Assembly (NCBI GenBank): GCA_023853785.1
Contig: JAJIRX010000279.1
Span: forward strand, 1 to 64,000
Direction of reading: 5' to 3'
DNA length: 64,000 nucleotides
Source of the DNA: Psilocybe azurescens
Lineage: Eukaryota > Basidiomycota > Agaricomycetes > Agaricales > Agrocybaceae
Position numbers and translations under genes: made by a program. Below, in pieces: positions 34,902 to 44,827 of this stretch. The notes below the pieces were generated by a model that saw only the letters and a list, made by a program, of their open reading frames with translations, was not told the DNA's origin and made no database searches. Numbering within the stretch: position 1 is the stretch's first letter; each line of letters begins with the position of its first letter.

Positions 34902-36508
34902 TCAAACATGGGGAAGATATGCAGTCCAATTAAGATCGATGTATGCTCCAGCAGGCAGAGCTCGAAGACTTATGAGGGGCAAAATAAGAAGAACACCACG
35001 AGCAGCTATGTACAACAAAATCAATAGAAGCAAAATCACAATGAGAGCGTTGTTCATAAACGTTACCAGAGCAGAGCTATACTCTTTGCCGTCCCCATTC
35101 ATATCCTTGATGCTATTGCTCATTGGGTTTAACAGCGCCGCGAGCAACAATATGCTGAGAGGGAGACCGGATACCAAGAGAGCTGATACCCTCCACGCCC
35201 ACTTCTCAATTACTGTAGGAAACTCGAATGACCAAGCGATGCAGTGAATCCCACCAAATACTGTGCCCACAAGAATTGCCAGCTTGCCGCACATCCCATC
35301 ATTCCGACCATCGACTGCTGGGGCATAGAATGTTGGTACACGATATCGCTTCCGCTCGAGAGTGGTACACAATATCATATCTTTGAAAGGACCGAGGAAC
35401 ATGATGCCTGGGCGAATGGTGAACACGTATATAATGCTGCGAATAAGACCAAGCTTTTCTCGTTTTGCCCTTAGATACACCCGAAATTTCTGGGGTAAAG
35501 AAAGGCTGGGATCATGGTACGGACGGCTAACTGGTGGATCTCGCACAGGCTCTGGTGGCGCCAATTGAGACCGTTCTGATGTGTCTTGAGCTTCGATGTC
35601 AACATCCAGAGCGACTGGTGCTTTAGATCTCAACAACGAAGTCTGGAGATTGTCATCATCTTCGCCCACTGCACCCACAGAATGCGATGTAGTCTTTCTC
35701 TTTTCCTCTACCCGTTCGCGATCGGGATCGGCTGAACATCCTGTTTTTAAATGAACAGGGACGGAAAGTTGAACGTCAAGAGGTTTGTTCCACCATAATG
35801 CGTAAATGACCATAGTAAGCACTGCAAAAGCGAGGGTGACGACCTCCAGCTCCGTCAAGACCATTCGCTTGGATCCCCTCGCAATGCACTGGATAATGAA
35901 CCATGTAGTCTGCATGACCACGATGCCTTTGGAGAAGAAATCGCCTTTGCTTTTTCCTTGATTTCTGCTTCTGTGATCGTCGGCCACTCGATCTTTCCTT
36001 CCTCTTCTAGCTTCTCTATTTCGCGCGCTTCAAGTGTGCGTAACAGAATACCATTCTGGTACAAGGAAAATCCTCCCATTATGAGAAAGAATGCGTGTGT
36101 TTTTGTCCAACTCTTCGCTATAACGCAGTCCAATTTGTTGTTCAAATGAGTATCAGAACAAAGACAAACATACCACATACCTTTGTGCCGTTTCGCAATA
36201 TCTGACGCCGCCAGGTGCTGCCGCGCTGCCCACAGGATGACTATCTCCGGCGCGATGAGCATATAGAACATGATAGCCAGGCGTCGACCAAAGACTCGGA
36301 TGACACTTTCGTTCGGAGCTGGGATGTTTTGGTGAACTGCGATCCATGTGCATGCGAAGATCGTGGCGAAGCAACTCCAGACGATATTCCATATTGACCT
36401 GTCCGTACATTGGGAGTCGTCGGAAAGTTGAGTTGATACTAGCATATCTCTAGGACATTGGGAGTGTGGGTGAGCTGCATATACAGTGCCTAAGATGAGG
36501 AGAGCCAT
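34902..36508 (-). CDS. M4, multi-pass membrane protein, one frame break (best-preserved M with M6)
   Basis: The chosen start at 36508 gives MALLILGTVYAAHPHS, a signal-anchor-like segment. An alternative is further upstream in an open frame. Hydrophobic helices follow (NIVWSCFATIFACTWIAV, LAIMFYMLIAPEIVILW), then the in-frame 63-nt intron (about 36120-36182), FFLIMGGFSLYQNG, EWPTITEAEIK, FIIQCIARGSKRMVLTELEV, TLAFAVLTMVIYALWW, an acidic loop, YVFTIRPGIMFLGPF, GGIHCIAWSFEFPT, and terminal helices to AYIDLNWTAYLPHV at 34902. One base is missing at T5 35951-35955 (others read GCTTTTGTCC on the plus strand), which shifts the frame between EAEIK and KGDFFSKG. The remaining 340 codons are open. Location is probably the plasma or an internal membrane, and the function is unknown. 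Confidence 0.65.
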
Positions 36509-36699
36509 GGTCTTGTCAGAGAAGAATCCTACGATCAATGATGTGATTGTTATTGTGTTGAGCAGGTTGCTGGTGCATGTCCGGCACGAGGATGAGGGAA
36601 GGTGAGGAAGCGAAAAAGCCACGACCATCCAGCGCAATTGCATTGATTGATTGATTGATTGATTGATTTTTGCCATGGATTAGCGCGCAAGCTCACGGA

Positions 36700-36960
36700 T
36701 GCCTGCTGGTCCCTCTGCCTCGGACTGTCTTAACTAGCCCAGAACACGTCATCGTCAAAGCTCGCCAAGTTCAAATATGACAATTCACATTTAATTTATT
36801 TTTACCCGACTTGTTTTTTAGACTGTCAGACAGCCTGCAGACGGCCCAAAACGCGTCGTAGTCAAATCTTACAAGGTTCAAATATGGTCATTGGCAGTCT
36901 AATTCTTTTCGTCCAGGTCGAGTTTAAGTGACAGGCCAGACCTTGCAACACCCCTTTGCC
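36700..36960 (+). repeat. dispersed spacer repeat R, forward copy (unit 4)
   Basis: It carries the R words gctcgccaagttcaaata, acgcgtcgtagtcaaat and ggtcattggcagtctaatt. It is preceded by the tga/ttga microsatellite at 36643-36666 and by M4. Confidence 0.65.
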
Positions 36961-39900
36961 TACTACTATGACCGCTATCCAGTCGCTCTCGATGCCCTTG
37001 CTCGTCCCTCCCGACCCCAAGCCGCCGTTCCCCAACTTATATTTGCCGCCTACAATCCCGAGTCTCTCAGCACGCCTTCAAACAAGATGTATGTACATAA
37101 TGAAGTGCGGAAATTGAAGACAGGCAGCGTACAGCCTCTTTGCTTGTACACCACACATCTATCTACCTTGCTCAAATTTATGCTCACAACGACACGGACG
37201 CCGGCTGGGGTGCTTACTGGACTGGCTCACCGATGGCCACAGTGTGTAGCACGCTCGTAGCCCGTCGGGGTCTGTGACTTGGATGACGTCGAGGGGGTCA
37301 GTTATCATCTTCGACAATCTTGCGAATGTCTATACTCACCGTCAATACCCAACAAGATGCCTCTTATGCCGCCCAGAACCCAATATCCTTCGTAAAAACT
37401 CAGCTTCCTTGAATTGTTGGCACTTATTCACCACGTGGGCAGCTATGGCTGTCATCACGGGTCGGGAGGAACGTGTAGAGATTTGTAGTTGCCGTTGAGC
37501 GTCGGTCTACTGGGAGGGTGCCAGTACTACAGGTGAACAAAGGTCAGTGCTCATCGTCAACAATCTTACGAATATCATAGTGTCAGCGTCTGCGTGTCAT
37601 TCTGGCCAGTACCCTCCCTCAAGACCCGAGTTTCTCGTCATCGAGGGCTGGTCTGCAGAGAGAAAATAGGTAAGCTCTTATCTTCACGGTCTTGTGAATG
37701 TTTATGCTCACCGAAACAGCGGCGCATGGTTAGAATTTCTATATCCACGCCGGGCTGGGCCCTTGTGGAATGTGTGCACATTCAGGGTTGGTGTCCAGAG
37801 TTGGTCTGCAGGCAGGATGGATAGCACCAGATCACCTCTCGTTATTCCACGATCTTGTGAATGTCAATACTTACGGAGTACTTGACCAGAGCATATACTC
37901 CCCATTCTTCCCAGCACCCAGTACCCAGCACACTTTCTCAAAACCCGACTTCCCTTTCTTGTCCGAGACACATTGGGCGCTTGTGGACGGCGGGAGAATG
38001 CGTGCACACTCGTATCTGCCGTCGACGGTCGGCATCACAGGTCGGTTTTCATCTTTGACGATCTTGTGAATGTCAAAACTCGCGGGCAGCGTAACCAGAG
38101 GACACCCTTCCTCAAATCCCACCTTCCTTCACTTGTCCAACTCGTACTGGTGCTTGTGATTCGTGTATACTGCGTAGCTGGTATCGAGGGTCAATCTGAA
38201 AGGAGAAAAAGGTCAGTTCCTATTTGTATCGGACGGGGTGTCCGTGTATGCTCACCGACGTTTCAAAGAAACAGAGTTCCCCGGATGCTACCGCAATGCA
38301 ATGCCATTTCCGTGTGCAAGTTGTGCTGGGCGTTTGTGGTCGGGCGGGTGTGACAGCACAGGTGCCCTCAAATGCGAGAGCGAAACCACGGCGTCAGCGT
38401 CGAGATGGAGGCTGACAAATGAATATTTGAGGGTCCTGGTGGTGAACACAAGAGGCAGTGGACGAGGAGGAGATGAAAAATAAACGCATAGGTGAGCATG
38501 CGAGACGATGACAAGGGCCTGGGATGCGCACTCACTGTCATTGACTCCTCCAAGGTGCGGCGCTACTATCTCGTCCTGTACGAATAGAACGCTGGAGGTC
38601 GAGGTCAAGATTAAAGTTTAGGGAAAGGTGAAGTGGGTGGAACATATGCGAGGCTGTAGGGACACGGTGAGCCTGACTGTTGCGGGGGACAGTAAAAATG
38701 AACGTATGTGCTTACCGTCTCGTGCAAGGTGCGACACTGCTCTCTCTACCTGTACTAAAGACCGCGAATCGAATGCCGGACATCGTGGCCACGGTCGTAG
38801 ATAGGGGTAGTGAAAATGTGAATAAGGCGTTGAACTACCTGAAGAGACACGGTCAGTGCAATGGGACAACCAGAAGCAATTCAGTTGCCAACCGTCTTCC
38901 AGCTGTCGAGTAGAGCCTGACGCCGAGTGCAATGCACGTCACGGTCCGAGCGTTCGTCAAAGAAGGATGGGGGCTTGGGGATGTGTGGATGCTGTAGATC
39001 TACGGTGACTGTTGGAGTGTGGTATTGCGTTTTTTGTTTACTCGCTATCAAGCCCCGATGTTCCTCTCCAATCCCGGTTCACACCCATGCGGTCCAAAGC
39101 AATTGCAGGCTTTGTTTCAGTGTTATGTATTGCTCTTCACAGCAACACCTACCGCCGTTGAGTGCGGGATGCGTCGCTCGGTATTGGGATGCACATGCCT
39201 GGACTGGCCGAATAGGTGAGTTTCGTGGATCTCTGCCCGTACTGATACTTACGAATGTATCCCAGTGTATCTTCATCTCAGTGTGCGTGCCGGACGCCCG
39301 GCGAGCTCGGAAACATTCATTACGATGTCGAGTGGGCTGCATAGTCAGAGGAGCAGAGAACGAAATGGGGAGGGATAGCGTGCTGGAGGCCGGGCACTGC
39401 AGGCACCGTTAGATGGTGCGGGAACCATAGCGGTGAGTATGCGATTTGTTTGACAGGAGAACGTGAATGTGGGAACTTATCGAGCTCGTCACTAAAATAG
39501 CTTGCGGCTTCCGTGAGCGAGGTGCGGCAGTGACTCTGTGAAATCGTCGAGGCTATGGATAACGGTCAGAGCGAGGGTGAACGTGTCTTTGTCACCCGCT
39601 CAGCATGCTTGTTGAAGCGATGCACAGTACACGTCGATGCCTTGGATAGTGAGCGGAGGAGAGAATGGATGGGAAGGCACAGTTGGTGCGCTAGTTGGGG
39701 TGGGGGTTGCAGGTTATCTTGGACGCTGTGAGATGGTGCCGGAATACTAAAAGTGAGCACGCAGCTTGTACGATGAAAGCAGCGTTGGCGCTTAGTCCGA
39801 GTCGTCGAGCTCGTCGGCAGTTGGTGGCATCCGAGAGCGAGGTCCAGCAATGGAGGGGAAGAAAAAACGTGTCAGGGAGAAAAGCTAGCGGGAACGAAGG

Positions 39901-40200
39901 TGAGCACACGATTCATAACGAACAAGTGCGGATGCTTACCGCGTGCGGCCTAGCTCATTGAGCTTGTTGTCAGCTCGTGGCGTCCGGGAGAAGGTTTAAC
40001 AGCGAGGGCGAGCAAAAACGCGTCAGGTCGATGGAAAGCACGTCAAGGCGAGGTAGAACGCGTCAGGGAGTGGGAAAAAAAGTAGATGGACCCGGAGGTG
40101 CTAGGCAGACAGGGAATGGAAGGACGGAATGGAGAACTGAGGTAAGTCCACTCTAGTCTCTCCTAGACAGACATCGATATTATGTGATGTGCATACGACC
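36961..40200. repeat. repeated intermodule spacer, unit 4, no confident gene
   Basis: Blocks correspond to units 1 and 2 in order: the MYVHNEVRKLK frame at 37087, the degenerate blocks at 37300-38230, the exon-like plus-strand block with ECNARHGPSVRQRRMGAW at 38915, and the block like 15.9-16.2 kb at 39.1-39.4. The block like 18.0-18.9 kb is missing. No frame is conserved through the whole length. Confidence 0.45.
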
Positions 40201-40851
40201 ACGATAATATGAAGTCTGTTGTTTACCACGCCCCAAAACCGCTCTAGAAAATCATTATGTAATCTTCGCACTTGCAAATTTACTTTCTGAGCCCAGTGCG
40301 CGATGGTAGGGCGCTTTTCATAGTCTTTGGCAGATATAATTTCTCATGTGGTCCTTGAGAATCTTCTATAAAAAATGGGAATCTCTCGAGGCGATGTGGG
40401 AGTGTTAAGCAAAGTAGGTTCGATAGCAAGCCTAAATCCGGATCACGTGAACAGCATTTGAGATCATCAAGAGAGCCAAGGCGCTTAAATGGAGATGAGT
40501 CACTCATCGATGCCTTCATTGAACGATACATTTTCAATCAATCTCACAAAATACATAAAGTCCATGAGGGACTATATACGAGTCCTCCAAGTCCCCGTTA
40601 CCCTGAAATACGGAAGGTTACCTAGAAAGCCAAGGCTCGTCATGCGGCATCTCCATTTCAACGCTATGTATATAAACGCGTCAGTCTACTTTGCATTCGC
40701 ACTGACGCTTATCACCTGGATAGTATGTTGATATGGTGAGATAAATATCGAGATCCCGGCGGAAACGGTGTTTGGAAACGAGATACACAGAGAAATGGGG
40801 TTGGAGGACATCATCGTCATTACCTTGTTTTCATTGATCTTTCCATGACTT
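40200..40851. other. unassigned segment between spacer 4 and F-box relic
   Basis: A minus frame at 40280-40537 (85 codons, including PFKRLGSLDDLKCC and LLCLTLPHRLERFPFF) has a protein-like look but no recognised domain. A plus frame at 40489-40731 ends in a hydrophobic stretch. Neither has a sibling elsewhere in the window. I cannot tell whether either is a gene remnant. Confidence 0.25.
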
Positions 40852-41008
40852 TAACACTGGTTCGACTAGGGTAAGTACGATTTGAGATCGCTCGGAGTCG
40901 TCTGGGACATAGTTTGTCCCCAGATGATCCGAGAATGGCGTTGAAGATAATGGATAATACTGGTTTGCGCCGTTGCTATACATGATAAGAATGTCACTCG
41001 CCATTCAG
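40852..41008 (-). pseudogene. F-box gene 5' relic (copy B)
   Basis: It reads HLGTNYVPDDSERSQIVLTL, nearly the first exon of the F-box gene at 8568. The micro-exon ATG is present, but its donor is gcgagt instead of gtgagt. The copy stops after about 50 codons at unrelated sequence. The homology continues on the other side to 41500. The relic shows that the duplicated block included the F-box start. Confidence 0.7.
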
Positions 41009-41593
41009 AGATCCCGAAATCGATAACTATGGCCTATGAAAGCAATGCCAGACGTTGATACTTGCGATTGAAATTGGTACCCAATTGTAGGTAACCGACG
41101 AAATTTCATCGACGTACACTTGGAAGTACAGGAGTACAGTTTATCTGTTGAGTATATTGATATTTAGATACTTAGAGCCGTCGAACAAAAATATAGCATT
41201 GAATGTTGGTTGGAAAAGAAGGCCTGAGTAGATTTTTCATGCTTGAGTTCCAGTTACCACGTATACAGAGTATAACTCAAGTTGGCCCATCAGGTCTACC
41301 CGTTATTTGTTGCAATTAAATGGGCTTGGCTTGGACGTGTTTCTCCCTCACGGAATTTATGTGCATATATGCACCATTTCTCTTTATAAGCATCCGACAT
41401 TAGGTGAATCATGGGGTACAATACTTGCTCATTTCATCTGCGTAAATTTAACAACTATCGCAGCTAAAGCTGATTCTACCACTAATATATACAAAAGAGA
41501 AATAGCATAGTGTTCACAGGTGTGTGGCCGTCTTTCCAGGTACAAACAAATTCAGGACAAATCAGTTCCACGGCATTCAACAAAACAGCCAAA

Positions 41594-43193
41594 TCACCAG
41601 CATCGATTGTCGTTGACCAGCCATATTCCCCATTTACCATATTTGCCCTGAGCACAATTTTCAAGTCAACATCGTGCCGGTGTTCAACATGCAGTATTCT
41701 CTTACCCAATCAACACATGACGTTGGTCCATCGTAGTTTACACCGTTGATATTGGCCGGCGTCGTGCTGCACATATCTTCCCAATTATCGCCATTGTGCA
41801 GATTTTCCAACGGTGCCTCATGACGCTATACAGTACAAGATTTCATCAGCACAAAGTGTAAGTGAAGCAAGGGCAGACGGCTTACACGAATACCAGGCTC
41901 TACACATCCCTGAATGTGAAGGTCGACATAAGACATCATTACTAGCTGTTGAGCATTTCTCGCACCTTATCTTTGAAGTAACTCCACCAGGGAGTACATC
42001 CCCCCTCGTTGGAATCCACTTTCCAGTAACCGGTAACGTGTCCACAGATTCCCTATTCAACTTATGAGTATCCCAGTTCCCAGTCCTTGAAATGAATGAC
42101 AGACCTGATCCTCACAACTAGTCGGAGCCCATTCCCTTCCATGGATCTCAATTGGTTTGATGTGACACTCGTTGATTGCGTTGAAACCGACTGGAACATT
42201 CGTCAAAGTAGCGGTATATTCTCTCACTCCGTACCGCAAGCAATGGGATGGCTGCAGACCAGACCATACAATGGACTCCCTCTGGCGAATTTCTTCTTCT
42301 TCTCGACGTCTCTTCTCATCAGCCTTCTCTTTCGCCTCGCGATCCCATTCTCTCCGCTCCTGGTGCATCTTGACTCGCCGCTCCTCATGGTCGTGAACTT
42401 CTGTGTTCCATTCGTCCCGCTGGACTGCGCGCTGCTGCTCATGATCGTGAACTTCTGCGTTCCATTCGTCCCGCTGGACTGCGCGCTGCTGCTCATGATC
42501 GTGAACTTCTGTGTTCCATTCGTCCCGCCGGACTGCGCGCTGCTGCTCATGATCGTGAACTTCTGCGTTCCATTCGTCCCGTCGGACTGCGCGCTGACGT
42601 TCTTCACGCGCGATAATGCGATCGTGTGTCTCTTGATTGATAAAATCGTTCAATATGTACCCAAATCCCACGAGTGCGAAAAGTGACAGTATGAGTATCA
42701 GTGCTCCACATTTTCGATGCAAAGGCTTTGCGTTCCCGTACGATTGCGGCAGAAGGCCGCTGCGCTCTGTATAGGATCCATATTCGGGTCTAACAGGAGA
42801 ATTTGGGAGATGTTGCTGGTACGATGGCCCGTCAAAGTAGGGAGGAGGCTGAGCGCTAAAGGGTTCACAGCCGGTTAGGACTTAGTCCAAACAATCGTAC
42901 ACAGGGTGATATACTTGTTTGCACGCATATTTGAGCCATCCTGCCTGTTCGGCTGGTAACGAGGCATAACTATGGATGTTCTGGGGTTGTTGAAAGACGT
43001 GGTAGGAGACAAAGAATTCAACAACGATAGCCTGGACATAATGCGGCTCGAGTGCAGTACCGTAATAGATCACGTGTATCCTCGTTCTCAGGCACCCTAA
43101 CTTCGTTATAAACTCACTTTTCATCAATTTGTGTACGAGAGTCATGTAGCTTGTAAGGCGCCAAAGAACGGCAAATATATGGATGATATACAT
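41594..43193 (-). CDS. X5, membrane-anchored coiled-coil protein with Cys-rich C-terminal domain (best-preserved X)
   Basis: Exon 1 (about 43193-42915) ends AEQAGWLKYACKQ at a gtatat donor. Exon 2 opens PPPYFDGPSYQQHLPNSP, has a membrane helix (ALILILSLFALVGFGYIL), then a charged coiled coil with four 18-residue repeats (AVRRDEWNAEVHDHEQ). It continues with QPSHCLRYGVREYTATL and ends CEDQ. Later exons read CGHVTGYWKVDSNEGGCTPW, SYFKDK, GCVEPGIR, HNGDNWEDMCSTTPANINGV, YDGPTSCVDW and YGKWGIWLVNDNRCW, with the stop at 41594. Short introns with normal AG acceptors join all of these in frame. I recognise this layout as a recurrent Agaricomycete family of unknown function. The conserved cysteines suggest an extracytosolic domain on a single-pass protein. 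Exon 1 frame differs from siblings, so its N-terminus is uncertain. Confidence 0.65.
42378..42597 (-). repeat. 54-bp coding tandem repeat, four units, in X5 coiled coil
   Basis: Four nearly identical 54-bp units each encode 18 residues of the type QRAVRRDEWNAEVHDHEQ. X6 has a single unit at the same place. The 18-residue period (11+7) is compatible with continued coiled-coil packing, so the copy number sets stalk length. Confidence 0.85.
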
Positions 43194-43286
43194 ATGATAA
43201 TTTGTGATTTAAAGCACTATACAACAGTAAAACCAAAGTAAAACGGTTAAAAATGTGTGGTATATATGTAGATTAGATGTACAAAA

Positions 43287-43925
43287 TCAAACATGGGGAA
43301 GATACACTGTCCAATTCAGATCGATGTATGCTCCAGCAGGCAGCGCTCAAAGCCCTACGAGAGGCAAAATAAGAAGGACACCACGAGCAGTTATGTACAA
43401 CAAAGTGGATAGAAACAAAATTACAATGAGAGTGTTGTCCATAAACTCTACCAAGGTAGAGCTGTACTCTTGCCGTCACCGTCCCCGTCCCCGTAGCCAC
43501 TGCTCATTGAGTCCGCCAGCACCGAGAGAAAAGATATGCTGAGAGGGAGACCGGATACCAAGACAGCCGATACCCTCCACGCCCACTGCTCAATTACTGT
43601 AGGAAACTCGAATGACCAAGCGATGCAGTGAAGCCCTCCGAATACTATAGCCACAAGAATTGCCAGCACGATGCTCATCGAATCGTCCTCGCCAACAAGA
43701 CCAAGCTCTTCCCGTTTCGCCCTTAGATACACGCGAAATTTCTGGGGTAAAGATAGGCTGGGGACATGATCGGACGGCTAACTGGTGGATCTTGCACAGG
43801 CTCTGGTGACGCCGATTGAGACCGTTCGGATATGTCTTTGGCTTCGACGTCAACATCCAGAGCGACTGGTGTTTCAGACCGCAACAACGAAATCTGAGGG
43901 TGATTTACGACATTGACATCGACAT
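43287..43925 (-). pseudogene. M5, 3' part only, with internal deletion
   Basis: It encodes part of the acidic loop, EELGL fused directly to VGEDDSMSIVLAIL, then GGLHCIAWSFEFPT and AYIDLNWTVYLPHV with a stop at 43287. About 45 codons (the YVFTIRPG helix to the TFYAPAVE segment) are missing. The 5' two-thirds of the gene ends at about 43925, where the transposon block begins. It is a truncated pseudogene. Confidence 0.7.
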
Positions 43926-44300
43926 AGTGATGTGCAGGCTCGGCTCGGCCTGAAAGCTGCGGCTTAGGCTTGGCCAAGCCTAAGCCTACGGCCTGAGCCC
44001 CGGCTTTCTGTAGAAAAAAAGGAATATATTGAAAAGTTCTAATCGATGACTGACATTATTTTACTGCCTCGTTATCCTCAATGTCCTCAACCAGCTGATC
44101 CCACAAAAATTGATCAGCTTCAATAACAACTTCAACAAAGTCTCGCTCCTCAGCTGCTGAATCCTCAACCTCAAGTTCCTCCTCAATCTCCGATGCAACA
44201 ACAACTTCATGAAAAATAAGATCTCAGTGAATGAGACACTTTAGGCACTCAAGTGCCTCAACAATATCTCCCTTGACACTGCGGGCAAAACTGGCCACCT
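43926..44300 (-). pseudogene. hAT transposase C-terminus with transposon end
   Basis: The minus strand reads VKGDIVEALECLKCLIH, a stop, DLIFHEVVVASEIEEEL and an acidic tail ending EDNEAVK with a stop near 44060. This is the C-terminal signature of fungal hAT transposases. Just outside it lies a G/C-rich end (GGCTCGGCTCGGCC) and a perfect 24-base palindrome at 43962-43985 centred on TTGGCCAA, typical of hAT subterminal sequence. One internal stop and loss of most of the gene make it inactive. Confidence 0.6.
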
Positions 44301-44317
44301 TTACTTTCAAAGGCCTT

Positions 44318-44818
44318 AAAGGCAAGGGGTACCGGAATGTTGGAAAACACCCGGGGTAGATATTTTTGTAAGGCCTCCTGGACCCCCCTCCCTCCTTCTA
44401 TATAGGGTATGTTTTCGTCTCAATTAGGTATGTTTTGATGACTATAAAAAACACAAACCAAGTTTTTCGCATATGAAGTTTATTTTATGTTGGATTTGGT
44501 CATGTATAGTCATAAATAAGTCAGCCAAAACAGTTTGAAGAAATTTCAGAAGCATTCAGATGGATTGCCACTTTTATTATGTGACATGGACCCACCACAG
44601 ATGCCATCATCAGACAGAAAACAGAAAAATAAATCTATTAAGAGCTGAAATTGGCTTCTATGGCTCATTTATTTCTCTTAAACCTTGAGAGGGAGTTCCT
44701 TATCTCACAATGGCCCAGAATTTGAGGCTTAACGACTGAAAAATAAATTTTTTAAGGCCTCTGGCTCCCCCCCCCCTACCCTCGGGTCACGGGTCGTCAT
44801 CCCGGTACCCCCTTGCTT
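44318..44818. mobile_element. MITE family 1, copy b (501 bp) inside the hAT remnant
   Basis: The inverted ends carry GCAAGGGG(G)TACCGG(G)ATG, similar to the ends of the element at 32564. The flanks carry the 9-bp duplication AAAGGCCTT (44309-44317 and 44819-44827). There is no coding capacity. Insertion into the hAT remnant gives the relative order of events. Confidence 0.8.
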
Positions 44819-44827
44819 AAAGGCCTT

